Positions 48,249 through 59,906 are shown, counted from the first letter of the stretch. The stretch: 64,000 nucleotides of DNA from an uncultured Fidelibacterota bacterium (GCA_902615915.1 CACMQQ010000001.1:222801-286800), one strand, 5' to 3'. Notes: a model not told the origin generated them from the sequence alone. Program-made: numbers and translations.

Positions 48249-51200
48249 AAGAGATGACATAAGTTCAATTCTAATTATCGGTGCAGGTCCAATTATCATT
48301 GGTCAAGCATGTGAGTTTGATTATTCCGGGACTCAAGCCACTAGAGCCTTAAAAGAGGAAGGCTATAGAGTTGTTTTAGTTAATTCAAATCCGGCAACTA
48401 TAATGACCGATCCTAATTTAGCTGATGCAACCTATATTGAGCCTCTAACAGTTGATTATCTTGAATCAATTATTATTAAAGAAAAACCAGATGCGATATT
48501 GCCAACCGTTGGTGGGCAAACAGCTCTTAATCTAGCAATGGATCTTAAAAAAAGCGGTTTGCTTGACAAGCATTGCATAAAACTAATTGGTGCACAGGTT
48601 GATGCAATAGAAAAAGCAGAAGATAGAGAACTTTTTAAAAAAGCAATGGATGAAATCGGTATTGATACAGCTCAAGGAGGATTTGTTCATACTTGGGAAG
48701 AGGCTAATGCATTGCTTGATTCTATACAATTTCCAATTATCATTAGACCATCATTCACTCTAGGAGGAACTGGTGGATCGGTTGCTTATAACTTTGAGGA
48801 GTTCCAACAGTTAGTAGAAAATGGATTGAATGCTAGCCCTATTACAGAAGTTTTAATTGAAGAATCTTTGCTTGGTTGGAAAGAATACGAATTAGAGGTG
48901 ATTCGCGATAATGCTGATAATGCTATCATTGTTTGCTCCATTGAAAATATTGATCCAATGGGAGTGCACACCGGAGATTCTGTAACAGTAGCACCTGCGA
49001 TGACCTTATCTGACAAGGAATATCAACAAATGCGCAACTGGTCTATTCAGTGTTTGAGAACCATAGGAGTGGAAACTGGGGGATCAAATGTTCAGTTTGC
49101 GGTAAATCCAGAAAATGGTAGATGTATTATCATAGAGATGAATCCTCGCGTAAGCAGATCATCAGCTTTAGCTTCAAAAGCAACTGGGTTTCCTATAGCA
49201 AAGGTTGCTGCTAAGCTAGCGGTTGGTTTTACTTTGGATGAATTGCAAAACGACATTACTGGCAAAACTCTTGCTGCTTACGAGCCCACTATTGATTATG
49301 TTGTTACAAAAGTCCCAAGATTTGACTTTGAAAAGTTCCCTTCAGCGTCTGGTCATTTAGGCGTTCAAATGCAGAGCGTCGGTGAGGTTATGGCTATTGG
49401 TAGAACTTTTCAGGAGTCCTTACAAAAGGCTTATCGTTCGCTTGAAGTTGGAATTGATGGATTGGAAGCAAAACCTCCAACTGAAAATGACCCAGATATT
49501 CATCGCGCTAGACCACTTGACTTATCAAAATTACAGTATGGAACCAGTTTTAGACTTTTAAAGATTAGAGAAGCTCTTATTGAGGGAAAATCATTAGAAG
49601 AAATTTATGAAATCACAAAGATCGATCCTTGGTTTTTGAACCATATCCAAAGATTATCATTAATGACAGATGATGATTCTATTAGAAAGCTTAAAGAAAA
49701 TGGGTTTTCTGATAGTCAAATAGCTAGATACAGAAATCAGTCTGAAAATTCAATTAGAGAAGAGCGCATCAAGAAAAAAATCTTACCTTCATATAAAGTC
49801 GTAGACACTTGCGCAGCAGAATTTGTAGCTCAGACCCCATATTGTTATTCAACTTATGACCAAGAAAATGAAATTGAACCACTAGAAGGAAAAAAAGTAA
49901 TTATTTTAGGAGGAGGTCCTAATAGGATAGGACAAGGTATTGAGTTTGATTATTGTTGCGTGCAAGCAGTGTTTGGTTTGAAGAAGGAGGGTTATAAAAC
50001 TATTATGATTAATTGTAACCCTGAAACAGTAAGTACCGACTTTGATTTGGTTGATAGATTGTATTTTGAGCCTGTTACCTTTGAGGATGTTCTAAATATT
50101 GTTGAGTTCGAAAAACCAGATGGGGTTTTAATACAGTTCGGTGGCCAAACCCCACTTAAGATCGCTATGAAGTTAGCGCAGGCAGGAGTTCCCATTCTAG
50201 GAACATCACCTCAGAGTATCGACCTTGCAGAGGATAGAGAAAAATTTGGGAAAATTGTTGATGAATTAAATGTTGAATGTCCTCGTTATGGCACTGGAAG
50301 AACACTTGACGAAGTTGTAAGCGTTGCTGAAAATATTGGTTATCCCGTTTTAGCTAGGCCAAGCTACGTTCTGGGAGGAAGAGCGATGGAAATTGTGTAT
50401 TCGCGTCAGCAATTGGTTGAATATATCTCTAGAAACGCAGATGTGACAGAAGGACATCCAATTTTAATAGATGAGTTTTTAGAAGATGCATTTGAATTTG
50501 ACGTAGACGCCCTATGTGATGGTGAGTCTGTTCACATTGGAGCTATCATGCAACATATTGAGGAAGCAGGAATTCACTCAGGAGATTCAGCCTGCGTTTT
50601 ACCACCGTATAAAATTAGCAATCAATCACTCGATGAAATTAAAAAAATAACAGAACAATTATCTTTAAAATTAAAAGTAAAAGGATTGATTAATATTCAA
50701 TTTGCTTATAAAAATAAAAAAGTATATGTACTTGAGGTAAATCCAAGAGCTAGTAGAACCATTCCATTTGTAAGTAAAACTACTAATACTCCTCTAGCAA
50801 AAATAGCAGCCCAGATAGCAGGAGGAGCCAAGTTAAATGATTTTAAATTAAAAGATTGGAGATATTACAAACATATTGCTGTAAAAGAAGCTGTTCTCCC
50901 ATTTAACAAATTTCCTGAAGAGTCAATTTTCTTGAGTCCAGAAATGAAATCTACAGGAGAGGTTATGGGCATATCAAAAACAATGGGCGAGTCCTTTTTG
51001 AGAGCGTCTATTAGCGCTGGAAACAACCTGCCAAAAAACGGCAAAGTTTTTATATCGGTGAATGATGGTGATAAAAAAGCAATGATACCAATTGCAAAAA
51101 AATTAAATGATATGGGCTTTACAATAATTGCCACAGCAGGAACCTCAATTCTATTAAACGAAAATGGAATGAACACTGAAAGAATCTACAAGGTCGGAGA

Positions 51201-51426
51201 AGGTAGGCCCAATGTTGTTGATGGCATTAAAAATGGAGAGATAAATTTAGTAATAAACACTCCATTAGGGGCGCAATCTAGATTTGATGAAGAGGCAATT
51301 GGGAAAGCTTGTATAAAAAAAGGCATTCTTGCTATCACTACTTTATCGGCAGCAAATGCAGCAGTAGATGCGGTTAGCCATAAAGATGATTATAGCGTTA
51401 AATCAATTCAAGATTATCATAATTGA
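48241..51426 (+). CDS. carB: Carbamoyl-phosphate synthase large subunit
   Basis: This 1061-residue enzyme has two homologous ATP-grasp halves. The first begins with [21 protein letters not shown] and [11 protein letters not shown]. The second begins with [20 protein letters not shown] and [10 protein letters not shown] near residue 550. The glycine-rich loops [10 protein letters not shown] and [12 protein letters not shown] bind ATP. A C-terminal MGS-like allosteric domain (~925-1061; [31 protein letters not shown]) is present. The last 10 bases overlap the end of the convergent aroQ gene. Confidence 0.98.
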   Translation: MPKRDDISSILIIGAGPIIIGQACEFDYSGTQATRALKEEGYRVVLVNSNPATIMTDPNLADATYIEPLTVDYLESIIIKEKPDAILPTVGGQTALNLAMDLKKSGLLDKHCIKLIGAQVDAIEKAEDRELFKKAMDEIGIDTAQGGFVHTWEEANALLDSIQFPIIIRPSFTLGGTGGSVAYNFEEFQQLVENGLNASPITEVLIEESLLGWKEYELEVIRDNADNAIIVCSIENIDPMGVHTGDSVTVAPAMTLSDKEYQQMRNWSIQCLRTIGVETGGSNVQFAVNPENGRCIIIEMNPRVSRSSALASKATGFPIAKVAAKLAVGFTLDELQNDITGKTLAAYEPTIDYVVTKVPRFDFEKFPSASGHLGVQMQSVGEVMAIGRTFQESLQKAYRSLEVGIDGLEAKPPTENDPDIHRARPLDLSKLQYGTSFRLLKIREALIEGKSLEEIYEITKIDPWFLNHIQRLSLMTDDDSIRKLKENGFSDSQIARYRNQSENSIREERIKKKILPSYKVVDTCAAEFVAQTPYCYSTYDQENEIEPLEGKKVIILGGGPNRIGQGIEFDYCCVQAVFGLKKEGYKTIMINCNPETVSTDFDLVDRLYFEPVTFEDVLNIVEFEKPDGVLIQFGGQTPLKIAMKLAQAGVPILGTSPQSIDLAEDREKFGKIVDELNVECPRYGTGRTLDEVVSVAENIGYPVLARPSYVLGGRAMEIVYSRQQLVEYISRNADVTEGHPILIDEFLEDAFEFDVDALCDGESVHIGAIMQHIEEAGIHSGDSACVLPPYKISNQSLDEIKKITEQLSLKLKVKGLINIQFAYKNKKVYVLEVNPRASRTIPFVSKTTNTPLAKIAAQIAGGAKLNDFKLKDWRYYKHIAVKEAVLPFNKFPEESIFLSPEMKSTGEVMGISKTMGESFLRASISAGNNLPKNGKVFISVNDGDKKAMIPIAKKLNDMGFTIIATAGTSILLNENGMNTERIYKVGEGRPNVVDGIKNGEINLVINTPLGAQSRFDEEAIGKACIKKGILAITTLSAANAAVDAVSHKDDYSVKSIQDYHN

Positions 51427-51857
51427 TTCTCTTTATATTCACACAGAATATTAATCGCATCTAAATACCCTTTTTTCCCTCTACCAAAAACTTGACTTAT
51501 ACATATGTCTTTAATAACAGATGTTTTTCTAAAACTTTCTCTATCCATAATGTTAGATAGGTGTACTTCAACGGTGGGGGTTTGAACTGATTCAATAGCA
51601 TCTCTCAAAGAATATGAGTAATGTGTTAATGCTCCTGGATTAATTATAATTCCATCTATCTTTTTATATAGCTCATGTATTATGTCTATAATTTTTCCTT
51701 CGTGATTAGACTGAAAAAAAATAATTTTTTTTATCTTTGGCGTTGCATTTTTTTTAATCCACTTTTCAATATCAGTTAACGATTCTTTTCCATACTGTTC
51801 AGGGTTTCTAACTCCTAATAGATTTAAGTTTGGACCATTGATTATTAATATTAACAT
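51417..51857 (-). CDS. aroQ: 3-Dehydroquinate dehydratase, type II
   Basis: AroQ removes water from 3-dehydroquinate to give 3-dehydroshikimate, step three of the shikimate pathway. The 146-residue length is typical of the dodecameric type II enzyme. It starts [20 protein letters not shown], with catalytic Tyr22 (QYG). [31 protein letters not shown] and His99 in VEVHLSNI follow. It is the last gene of the trp-aro operon; its stop overlaps carB's by 10 nt on the opposite strand. Confidence 0.96.
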   Translation of the reverse strand: MLILIINGPNLNLLGVRNPEQYGKESLTDIEKWIKKNATPKIKKIIFFQSNHEGKIIDIIHELYKKIDGIIINPGALTHYSYSLRDAIESVQTPTVEVHLSNIMDRESFRKTSVIKDICISQVFGRGKKGYLDAINILCEYKENQL

Positions 51858-52924
51858 ATTATCACATCCAATGATTTTAATATCAAATTTTTTTGGACAT
51901 TAATATCAATAACGGGTTTTCCTATTCCTTTTAACAAAACAAAATTTAGTTTTTTTGATTGGTGTTTTTTATCTTTTAAAATGAAATCGTAAAACTTTTT
52001 CTTATTAATTTTGTTTATTTTAGGCAAACTTAAAGAAGTTATAGATCTATGAATTGATTCATAGGTTTTTGACTCTATCAATCCCATTTCTTTAGAGATC
52101 CAAGATTCACAAATCATTCCCAAAGCAACCGATTCCCCATGCTTTATTGTTTCATATCCAAAATAGCTCTCTAACGCATGTCCAATCGTGTGTCCAAAAT
52201 TTAAAATTTTTCTCAAGCCTTTATCCTTTTCATCTTTTTCAACAATTTGTGATTTTATTTGACAGGATTTATAAATGAAATAACTAATATTTTTTTGAGA
52301 CTTATTCTTACCATATTTTAATACATCATTTAAAAAATCTTCATCCCAAATCAAACCATATTTAATTAGCTCCCCCATGCCAGAGCTAATTTCTCTCAAA
52401 GGCAAAGAGTTCATAAAATTCGGATTTATAAAAACTTTTTTTGGTTGATATATAGTTCCGATTAAATTTTTACCTCTATCTGTATTTATGGCAGTTTTCC
52501 CCCCAATGGATGAATCAATCATCGATAAAAATGTAGTAGGGATTTGATAATATGATATTCCACGCATATAGGTAGATGCTACAAAACCCGAAAGATCACC
52601 AACAACCCCTCCCCCAAATGCAAATATTATCGATGATTTGTTGCAATTAAATTCAATTAAACTATTTATTACTTTGGAAAAGGTGGTTAAGCTTTTAGCA
52701 TTTTCATTGTCGTCAAGAATTATAAAATGAAATTCTAAACCATTTTCATGAAGGACTTTTTTTAAAATTTTACTATATAGATTATAAATAGCCTGTTGCG
52801 TTATGATAACAATATTTCTAATGTCTTTAATTTTTTTTAGCTCTTTGCTGATTTCAAAAGCAATATCACTATTTATAATTATCTCATAAGTATTATTCTC
52901 TAATTTGAGTTCTATCTTTTTCAT
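51851..52924 (-). CDS. aroB: 3-Dehydroquinate synthase
   Basis: AroB cyclises DAHP to 3-dehydroquinate with NAD+ and a divalent metal, step two of the shikimate pathway. The 357-residue protein has AFGGGVVGDLSGFVASTYMRG as nucleotide-binding glycine loop and IPTTFLSMIDSSIGGKTAIN. GMGELIKYGLI and the metal-ligand block LNFGHTIGHALESYFGY follow, with HGESVALGM. It overlaps both aroQ (7 nt) and aroK (4 nt). Confidence 0.97.
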   Translation of the reverse strand: MKKIELKLENNTYEIIINSDIAFEISKELKKIKDIRNIVIITQQAIYNLYSKILKKVLHENGLEFHFIILDDNENAKSLTTFSKVINSLIEFNCNKSSIIFAFGGGVVGDLSGFVASTYMRGISYYQIPTTFLSMIDSSIGGKTAINTDRGKNLIGTIYQPKKVFINPNFMNSLPLREISSGMGELIKYGLIWDEDFLNDVLKYGKNKSQKNISYFIYKSCQIKSQIVEKDEKDKGLRKILNFGHTIGHALESYFGYETIKHGESVALGMICESWISKEMGLIESKTYESIHRSITSLSLPKINKINKKKFYDFILKDKKHQSKKLNFVLLKGIGKPVIDINVQKNLILKSLDVIIC

Positions 52925-53415
52925 AAAAATATTGTTTCGATTATTTTGGAGGTTATTTGAACAGGGGTTTTTTGATCAGTATTAAATTCATAATCTGCGG
53001 CATATAAATATTTTTCTCTTCTTTCTTTCCATATTGTATCGATTTTAGTTTTATCTTCATCTTGTTTTAATAATGGTCTAGAGTTATTACAACTAATTCT
53101 TGATTTTAAAGTATTGGTGGATGCTTTCAATAAAATACATATTCCATTATCTTTCATAAATGAAATATTGTCATTGTTAAGAATAATTCCTCCCCCACAT
53201 GAGATGATCCCACCATTAAGCTTTTTTAGCATTGATGATTCTGTGTCTCTGAATTTTTTCTCACCATAGATTTCAAAAAAATTAGAAATAGTTGTTTTAT
53301 AGTTCTTTTCAATAATTTGATCAATATCAAAAAAATTATGGTCAAGTTTTTTTGATAATAAATTTCCAATTGTTGTTTTTCCTGAACCCATCATGCCAAT
53401 TAAATAATAATTCAT
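52921..53415 (-). CDS. aroK: Shikimate kinase
   Basis: AroK phosphorylates shikimate at O3 using ATP, step five. The 164-residue P-loop protein has GMMGSGKTT at residues 7-15 and the FFDIDQIIEKN shikimate-binding Asp. IYGEKKFRDTES, the GGIISCGGGIIL glycine segment and the SCNNSRPLL lid region are also present. All are in normal order. Its stop overlaps aroB by 4 nt; its ATG shares one base with the aroC stop. Confidence 0.96.
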   Translation of the reverse strand: MNYYLIGMMGSGKTTIGNLLSKKLDHNFFDIDQIIEKNYKTTISNFFEIYGEKKFRDTESSMLKKLNGGIISCGGGIILNNDNISFMKDNGICILLKASTNTLKSRISCNNSRPLLKQDEDKTKIDTIWKERREKYLYAADYEFNTDQKTPVQITSKIIETIFL

Positions 53416-54575
53416 TAATATTTAGCAGTTGAGTTCATATGCATTTTAAGTTGACTCATTGAGTCACCCCCAAATTTTTCTAATATAGCATCTGCTAATA
53501 CTATGCACATCATACTTTCCGAAATTATTGATGCTGCTGGGACTGCACATGAATCAGCTCTCTCTTTAAAAGCTTTTTTTGGCTCTTTAGTTAAATAATC
53601 TACAGAATTTAAAGGCTTAACCAGTGTTGAAATTGGTTTCATCGAAACCCAAGCGAGTACGCGTTGGGCATTGGTCATCCCACCCTCAATGCCACCAGCA
53701 TTATTTGTCGTGCGAGTAAATCGATTATTCATGTATTCAATTTCGTCGTGCACTTCGCTTCCAAATTTAGATGACATTTCATTTCCCGAGCCAATTTCAA
53801 CCGCTTTGAATGCGTTTACGCTCATTAAAAGACCTGTTAATCTTGCTTGTATTTTCTTGTACCACTGTGTGTGTGAGCCAAGACCATATGGAAGACCATC
53901 AGCTATTAATTCAAAGGTACCTCCAACAGAATCACCTTGTTTTTTTGCTTTGTCAATTATTGCCATCATTTCTTTTTCTTTACTTTTATTAATACATCTA
54001 ACAGGTGATTTGTCCGCCAAATTGCTAATTTGATTTGGAGTTTGGTTCGTTTCAATATCTTGAATATCTTTTATGTTATGAATCTGTACCACCCTACTAC
54101 CAATTTCAATTCCGATATCCTCTAGCATTTTTCTACAGAAAGAGCCTAATGCAACCCTCATCGTGGTTTCTCTGGCACTAGATCTTTCTAAAATATTTCT
54201 TATGTCATTCATGCCAAATTTTTGTAAGCCTGCGAGATCTGCATGTCCTGGTCTTAGCATAGTAATTGGCTTTGAAGGTTTTTCAGGAATGTTATGGTTC
54301 ATTACATCTTTCCAGTTTTCCCAATCCTTGTTCTTAATTTGAAGACCGATAGGACCACCAAGTGTTTCGCCATATCTCACTCCTCCTATAAATTCTGCAA
54401 AATCATCTTCGATTTTCATCCTGCCGCCCCTACCATGGCCCTTTTGCCTTCTACTAAGATGTTGTTTAACGTAAGTTTCAGTGATTTTAATATTTGACGG
54501 AAGGCCCTCTATAATCCCCAATAGCCCTTTTCCATGGGATTCTCCTGCGGTTAAAAATCTTATTCTTTCTAGCAT
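53415..54575 (-). CDS. aroC: Chorismate synthase
   Basis: AroC eliminates phosphate from EPSP to form chorismate, using reduced FMN, the last shikimate step. The 386-residue protein has RFLTAGESHGKGLLGIIEGL, RRQKGHGRGGRM, LRPGHADLAGLQKF, RSSARETTMRVALG and the EGGMTNAQRVLAWVSMKP region. Length and motifs are standard. It overlaps aroE by 7 nt and aroK by 1 nt, fixing it inside the operon. Confidence 0.98.
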   Translation of the reverse strand: MLERIRFLTAGESHGKGLLGIIEGLPSNIKITETYVKQHLSRRQKGHGRGGRMKIEDDFAEFIGGVRYGETLGGPIGLQIKNKDWENWKDVMNHNIPEKPSKPITMLRPGHADLAGLQKFGMNDIRNILERSSARETTMRVALGSFCRKMLEDIGIEIGSRVVQIHNIKDIQDIETNQTPNQISNLADKSPVRCINKSKEKEMMAIIDKAKKQGDSVGGTFELIADGLPYGLGSHTQWYKKIQARLTGLLMSVNAFKAVEIGSGNEMSSKFGSEVHDEIEYMNNRFTRTTNNAGGIEGGMTNAQRVLAWVSMKPISTLVKPLNSVDYLTKEPKKAFKERADSCAVPAASIISESMMCIVLADAILEKFGGDSMSQLKMHMNSTAKY

Positions 54576-55357
54576 ATTTTCTCCATAATACTTTTTTTTA
54601 TATCATTAAAATTGATTTGATGTAATAATTTTTTTCCTAACCAAATCTCATTTGATAAAATTGCTTGATAAATCAACATATCTATACCATTTAAAGTTTT
54701 CGCTCCAATTTCTTGTGCCTCTTTTAAGAATTTTGTTTTAATTGGATTATAAATAACATCGTAAAATATTTGGTCTTTTGATGTAATAAACCTGATCATT
54801 GGAGATTCAAGAATGTTGGGCCACATACCTAAAGAAGTGCTATTTATAATAATATCGTAATTTTTCGTATTATATGTTTTGATTTTAAATCTTATCCAAT
54901 TTTCCAATGAAATTCTATTTTCATGTGTTCTATTATAAATTGAAATGGATTTACAACGTAGTTCAATAAGCGCATATGCAATAGATTTTGCAGTTGCACC
55001 TGCCCCAATGATAGCGCACTTTCTCTGACTTACATCGATATTGTTTTTTTTAAGCGAAAGAACAAAGCCTTTCCAATCTGTATTATACCCCTTACCTTTA
55101 AAAATACAATTTGTTGAACCTATATCTTCGCACGAATTTTCAAAATTATTAATATAATTGAATATTGTTTTTTTGTATGGAATTGTGACATTGTATCCAA
55201 AGTATCTATTTCTACTTACAAAACTTTCTAAATCTTCTTTTTTCAATTCCTTTAATTCATAAGAATGATCGAGTCCGAGTTGATAAAAAATTGAACTATG
55301 TAACAATGGACTTATGGAGTGAGATAATGGATTTCCAATTAACGAAAAATTTTTCAT
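54569..55357 (-). CDS. aroE: Shikimate dehydrogenase
   Basis: AroE reduces 3-dehydroshikimate to shikimate with NADPH, step four. The 262-residue protein has the shikimate-binding GNPLSHSISP (Ser14, Ser16), NVTIPYKK with probable catalytic Lys62, YNTDWKG with Asp94, and the NADP-binding GAGATAK at 118-124. STSLGMWPN follows. It is shorter than the E. coli enzyme but complete. It overlaps aroA by 4 nt and aroC by 7 nt. Confidence 0.95.
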   Translation of the reverse strand: MKNFSLIGNPLSHSISPLLHSSIFYQLGLDHSYELKELKKEDLESFVSRNRYFGYNVTIPYKKTIFNYINNFENSCEDIGSTNCIFKGKGYNTDWKGFVLSLKKNNIDVSQRKCAIIGAGATAKSIAYALIELRCKSISIYNRTHENRISLENWIRFKIKTYNTKNYDIIINSTSLGMWPNILESPMIRFITSKDQIFYDVIYNPIKTKFLKEAQEIGAKTLNGIDMLIYQAILSNEIWLGKKLLHQINFNDIKKSIMEKIC

Positions 55358-56598
55358 TGCATCAACGAATTCATGTCTTTAATAAAATTTGGATAGGATA
55401 TTTTTATACAATTTGTATTGTCTAAATAATATGTACCATTTAATGATTTATTGAGGACCGTAAATGCCATGGCTATTCGGTGATCATTAAATGTATGAAT
55501 TTTTCTTGGCTCTAAATCGCTTGGCCCCTCAACAATAAAGCCGTCTTCAAGCTCTTTTACTTTTGCATTCATTCTTTTTAGATTCTGGCAAATTGCTTTT
55601 ATTCTATCACATTCTTTATACCGCAACTCTTTTGCCCCTCTTACAATTGAAATTCCTTTTGCTTTTGTTGCCAGTATTGCCAACAAGGGGATTTCGTCAA
55701 TCATTGAAGGTATTTTTTCTTTATTAATTTTAAATGGTTTAATGGTGGAATAGTTAATGGTCAAATTACCAACCTTTTCGCCATGCACAATTTTTTCAGT
55801 GCTAGTAGAAATATCTGCTCCATTTTTTTTTAATATTTTAATAAACCCTAATCGTGTTTCGTTTAGAAGAATATTTTTAAAATAAAGCTTTGAATCAGGC
55901 ATTAATAATGCTGCAGTTATAAAAAAAGAAGCACTAGATATGTCACTTGGAATTTTAATATCAAAAGCGTTTAAATTTTGAAAAGGCATAATCTCAACTC
56001 GGTTCTTTTTTGTATATATTTTAGCCCCTAAACTTTTTAGTAAAAGCTCGGTATGATTCCTTGATAAATATGGTTCTGTAAAAGTTGTTTTGGTATTTGC
56101 GTTAAGAGAAGCAATAAGAATGCATGATTTTAATTGAGCACTTGATATTTGACTTTGATAATCAATTCCGTGCAAAGTGTTTGCCTTAATTTTGATTGGC
56201 AAAAAATTATCATTACTTTCAATAATCGACCCCATTTCTCTAAGTGGCTTAATTATTCGATGCATTGGTCTCTTAGATAATGACTTATCGCCAACAAGCG
56301 TAGCATCAATTTTCCTATTAGCTAAAAATCCAGCAAGAAGCCTTGCTGTTGTTCCTGAATTTCTGCAGTGTAGAGTTTTATTGGGCTTAGAATATTCTTT
56401 TCCATTTACAGTAGTATAATTTTTTTTTTCAACAATCTTTACATTACAATCTTTTAAACAAGATATTGTAGATTTAACATCTTCCCCATCTGAAAGGTTG
56501 AATAATTTAGATGTGCCACTTGTCAATGCTCCGAAAATTAGAGATCTGTGCGATATTGACTTATCTCCGGGCAGTGTTATTTCGCCATCAATTTTCAT
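55354..56598 (-). CDS. aroA: EPSP synthase (3-phosphoshikimate 1-carboxyvinyltransferase)
   Basis: AroA joins shikimate-3-phosphate and PEP to form EPSP, step six. The 414-residue protein has LPGDKSISHRS (residues 9-19), HCRNSGTTARLLAGFLA and LVGDKSLSKRPM. The C-terminal domain has LRYKECDRIKA and FNDHRIAMAF. I cannot assign the class I or II glyphosate type securely from sequence reading. It overlaps the DAHP synthase gene by 11 nt and aroE by 4 nt. Confidence 0.97.
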   Translation of the reverse strand: MKIDGEITLPGDKSISHRSLIFGALTSGTSKLFNLSDGEDVKSTISCLKDCNVKIVEKKNYTTVNGKEYSKPNKTLHCRNSGTTARLLAGFLANRKIDATLVGDKSLSKRPMHRIIKPLREMGSIIESNDNFLPIKIKANTLHGIDYQSQISSAQLKSCILIASLNANTKTTFTEPYLSRNHTELLLKSLGAKIYTKKNRVEIMPFQNLNAFDIKIPSDISSASFFITAALLMPDSKLYFKNILLNETRLGFIKILKKNGADISTSTEKIVHGEKVGNLTINYSTIKPFKINKEKIPSMIDEIPLLAILATKAKGISIVRGAKELRYKECDRIKAICQNLKRMNAKVKELEDGFIVEGPSDLEPRKIHTFNDHRIAMAFTVLNKSLNGTYYLDNTNCIKISYPNFIKDMNSLMQ

Positions 56599-57934
56599 TT
56601 ATAAGCTCATCTGCAATCAGAAAAGCCATCTCTATGGACTGACTTGCGTTTAACCTCGGATCACAATGAGTATGATATCTTAGACTAAGATTAGTTTCAG
56701 TAATATTATCAATGCCCCCTGTACACTCTGTAACATTCTGACCGGTCATTTCAAGGTGAATTCCTCCTGCAATAGAGCCTTCGCTCTTATGAATTCTGAG
56801 ATTTTTCTTAACTTCATTTAGAATATTTTCAAATGATCTGGTTTTAATACCGTCACTGCTTTTAGTTGTATTTCCATGCATTGGATCACATGACCACAAA
56901 ACATTCTTTCCTTCTTGATTAATCCTTTTAATTAAATCAGGAAGGTATTTTTCAATTAATTTGTACCCGTATCGCGCAATTAAAATAATTTTTCCATTTT
57001 CATTTGAAGGGTTTAGTATATCTATTATTTCTAAAAGCTCATCAATATCGGTATTAAAACTACATTTGATCCCAATTGGATTTGCTAATCCCCTGCAAAA
57101 TTCAACGTGTGCACTTTCTTTAAATCGTGTTCTATCTCCTATCCAAATCATGTGTGCTGATGTAGCATATATTTCTTCACTATCTTGGCTTGTTCTTAGC
57201 AGTGCTTCTTCATATGGCAGCAACAGGCCTTCATGCGATGTGTAGAAATTGATTTCTTTTAATTGAGGAGTGTTATCGCTGTTAATGCCTAAGGCATTCA
57301 TAAATTCTAATGATTCTTTGATTTTTATCGCCACTTTTTTGTAGCGCTGGCTAGATGCTTTGTTATTTATAAAACCCATATTCCATTTATTTACATTTTT
57401 TAGATCAGCAAGCCCTCCACTAGAATAAGCTCTCAGCAAATTTAGAGTGGACGCAGCTTGCGAGTAAGCTTTTAACATTCTTGATGGATCAGGTTTCCTT
57501 TTGTTAAAATCAAATTCAACATCATTAATGATATCACCTTTATAGCTCTCTAATTGTTGGTTAGATTTAGTTTCATTTTTGTTTGACCTTGGCTTTGCAA
57601 ATTGGCCAGCAATTCGACCAATTTTAGTCACGGGTAGATTGATAGCTGAAGTAAGAATTATTCCCATCTGAAGAATTATTTGAAAAGTACTCTTGATATT
57701 ATCAGCATTAAATTCTGTGAAGCTTTCAGCACAATCACCTGCTTGAAGAATAAATCCTTTGCCTAATGATGCGCTAGTTAAATCCTTTTTTAGCTGTTCT
57801 ACTTCACCAGGAAAAATGAGTGGAGGAAAACTGGATATTTGAGCTTTTACTTCATCAAGCAAATTTTTATCATTGTATTCAGGTAAATGTTTAGCCTCAA
57901 AATTTTCCCAACTATTAAATTTCCATTTTTTCAT
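56588..57934 (-). CDS. DAHP synthase, class II (plant-like)
   Basis: This enzyme condenses PEP and erythrose-4-phosphate to DAHP, the entry step of aromatic synthesis. The 448-residue length and the motifs FILQAGDCAESFTEF, KIGRIAGQFAKPRS, SAHMIWIGDRTRF, FCRGLANPIGIKCS and SCDPMHGNTT identify the class II family, not the AroF/G/H class I enzymes. Conserved Cys and His/Asp metal ligands are in place. It lies between trpA (2 nt away) and aroA (11-nt overlap), so the entry enzyme is genetically tied to tryptophan synthesis. Class II enzymes are often feedback-inhibited; that cannot be read here. Confidence 0.96.
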   Translation of the reverse strand: MKKWKFNSWENFEAKHLPEYNDKNLLDEVKAQISSFPPLIFPGEVEQLKKDLTSASLGKGFILQAGDCAESFTEFNADNIKSTFQIILQMGIILTSAINLPVTKIGRIAGQFAKPRSNKNETKSNQQLESYKGDIINDVEFDFNKRKPDPSRMLKAYSQAASTLNLLRAYSSGGLADLKNVNKWNMGFINNKASSQRYKKVAIKIKESLEFMNALGINSDNTPQLKEINFYTSHEGLLLPYEEALLRTSQDSEEIYATSAHMIWIGDRTRFKESAHVEFCRGLANPIGIKCSFNTDIDELLEIIDILNPSNENGKIILIARYGYKLIEKYLPDLIKRINQEGKNVLWSCDPMHGNTTKSSDGIKTRSFENILNEVKKNLRIHKSEGSIAGGIHLEMTGQNVTECTGGIDNITETNLSLRYHTHCDPRLNASQSIEMAFLIADELINEN

Positions 57935-57936
57935 TT

Positions 57937-58707
57937 TTAGCTACTTTTAGATAGAGAATTAATAATTTCGTTAGCTCTTAAAACATAATCTTCATCAGCA
58001 TTAATATGATTTAAAATATGCGATCCGACAACAGCCCCATTTGAATATTTGTTGAACCATTTGACATCATCATTAGTTTTAATTCCAAAGCCAACAATAA
58101 ATGGACATGAACTATTTGCTTTAACTCGATTTAAATATTTAATTAGTTCTTTTTTTGAGCTTAAGTCGTTTCCAGTAATTCCAAGAATGCTAACAGCGTA
58201 TATTAAATCATTTGATAAATTAGAAATTTCCTCAATCCTTTTATTTGACGTATTAGGTGCGACAAGCAAAATTGGAGAAATCCCTAATTGTTTAGCTTTA
58301 TTGCAAAATTCTTTTCCTTCATCATATGGCAGATCTGGTAAAATGATTCCATCAATTTCATTCACAACACAATCTGCTAAGAACCTATCTATCCCTCTTT
58401 TTAAAATTGGATTGTAATAACCCATCAACGAGATTGGAATATTAGTCTTTTTTCTAATTGATTTTACCTGTTGAAAAATAATATCAAGTGTAATACCATT
58501 GCTTAAAGCCTTTTCACTTGCTTTTTGTATTATGGGCCCATCTGCCTGAGGGTCTGAAAAAGGTATTCCAATTTCAATCATGTCCGCTCCAGATTCTACA
58601 GCTGCCAAAACAAGTTTTTCTGTGCTGTTGATCTCAGGATAGCCTGCAGTTAGAAAAACTATGAGCTTATCTTTGTCTTTTTTAAATAAATTTCTTATTC
58701 GATTCAT
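57937..58707 (-). CDS. trpA: Tryptophan synthase alpha subunit
   Basis: TrpA cleaves indole-3-glycerol phosphate to indole and glyceraldehyde-3-phosphate. The indole is channelled to TrpB. The 256-residue TIM barrel has catalytic Glu45 and Asp56 in [18 protein letters not shown], then [25 protein letters not shown] [12 protein letters not shown], and [15 protein letters not shown]. No change in the catalytic residues is seen. It overlaps trpB by 4 nt. Confidence 0.97.
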   Translation of the reverse strand: MNRIRNLFKKDKDKLIVFLTAGYPEINSTEKLVLAAVESGADMIEIGIPFSDPQADGPIIQKASEKALSNGITLDIIFQQVKSIRKKTNIPISLMGYYNPILKRGIDRFLADCVVNEIDGIILPDLPYDEGKEFCNKAKQLGISPILLVAPNTSNKRIEEISNLSNDLIYAVSILGITGNDLSSKKELIKYLNRVKANSSCPFIVGFGIKTNDDVKWFNKYSNGAVVGSHILNHINADEDYVLRANEIINSLSKSS

Positions 58708-59906
58708 AGATGTATACCTAACTCCTTAGCAACAGTATTTATATCTTTGTCACCTCTTCCCGAAAGGTTCAGAATGATATCCTCATTTTTAACATTTTTC
58801 AGTTTTTTAATATATGCTATAGCATGAGCAGTTTCTAAAGCAGGAATAATACCTTCCATTTTTGACATCCATGAAAATGCCTCAAGAGCTTCATCGTCAG
58901 TAGCACTTACATACTCAACTCTATTGATTTTTTTAAGATAGCAATGCTCTGGACCTATTCCAGGATAATCGAGACCTGCTGAAACAGAATGGGGAAGATT
59001 AATTTGCCCATCGCCATTTTGTAAAATTAATGAGGCTGCTCCATGCAAGACTCCAAATTCACCTTTTGTTACTGTTGCAGCATGTTGCTCAGTATTTAAA
59101 CCTTTGCCAGCTGCCTCAACTCCAATTATTCTAACTTTGTCTTCAATAAAAGGATAGAATAATCCTAATGCATTAGATCCTCCGCCAATACATGCTACTA
59201 ATCTATCAGGAAGAGATTTTCCTGTTTTTTCTTTGAATTGCTTTTTTGTCTCTATTCCAATAATTGATTGGAAATCTCTAACAATCATTGGATAAGGATG
59301 GGGCCCTACAGATGAACCAATTATATAAAAAGTATTTTCTACGTTTGTGACCCAATCTCGAATTGCTTCATTGGTGGCATCTTTTAAAGTTTTACTTCCT
59401 GAATGGACCGGAATAATTTCTGCTCCCATTAAATTCATTTTGAACACATTCAGTTTTTGCCGTTCAATATCTTCAGCTCCCATATATACTTTGCAACTAA
59501 GACCAAACTTAGCAGCAGCAGCAGCTGTAGCGACCCCGTGCTGGCCTGCCCCTGTTTCAGCTATAATTCTCTTTTTGCCCATTCTATTCGCTAAGAGAAC
59601 TTGCCCTAAAGCATTGTTAATTTTATGAGCTCCCGTATGATTAAGATCTTCTCGCTTTAGCCAAATATTCGTATTTAACGTTTCGGAAATTTTCTTAGCA
59701 AAATATAGAGGAGTTTCCCTTCCAGAGTATTCTTTTAATAAAGTGCTTAGTTCCTTTTGGAAAAGATCATCTTTTTTAGATATTAAATATTTTTTTTCTA
59801 GCTCATGAAGCGCAGGAATTAAAGTCTCTGGTACGAATTTCCCCCCATACTCTTCAAAATGACCCTTATTATCAGGTAAATTGTAGTTAGTTAGATAATT
59901 TTGCAA
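58704..59906 (-). CDS. trpB: Tryptophan synthase beta subunit
   Basis: TrpB condenses indole and serine to tryptophan with PLP. From the chosen TTG at 59906 it is 400 residues. An upstream ATG at 59954 is in frame but would place 68 nt inside trpF and add a tail not usual in TrpB. The family N-terminus ([20 protein letters not shown]) begins ten residues after the TTG, which has GGAG 7 nt before it. The PLP lysine is in [15 protein letters not shown] (Lys95 in this numbering). [20 protein letters not shown] and LSGRGDKD are present. It overlaps trpA by 4 nt. Confidence 0.95.
   Translation of the reverse strand: MQNYLTNYNLPDNKGHFEEYGGKFVPETLIPALHELEKKYLISKKDDLFQKELSTLLKEYSGRETPLYFAKKISETLNTNIWLKREDLNHTGAHKINNALGQVLLANRMGKKRIIAETGAGQHGVATAAAAAKFGLSCKVYMGAEDIERQKLNVFKMNLMGAEIIPVHSGSKTLKDATNEAIRDWVTNVENTFYIIGSSVGPHPYPMIVRDFQSIIGIETKKQFKEKTGKSLPDRLVACIGGGSNALGLFYPFIEDKVRIIGVEAAGKGLNTEQHAATVTKGEFGVLHGAASLILQNGDGQINLPHSVSAGLDYPGIGPEHCYLKKINRVEYVSATDDEALEAFSWMSKMEGIIPALETAHAIAYIKKLKNVKNEDIILNLSGRGDKDINTVAKELGIHL

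Noticed and set aside
53671..54033. 120-codon plus-strand open frame over aroC
   Set aside because: It is antisense shadow of chorismate synthase; no start signal or family likeness.
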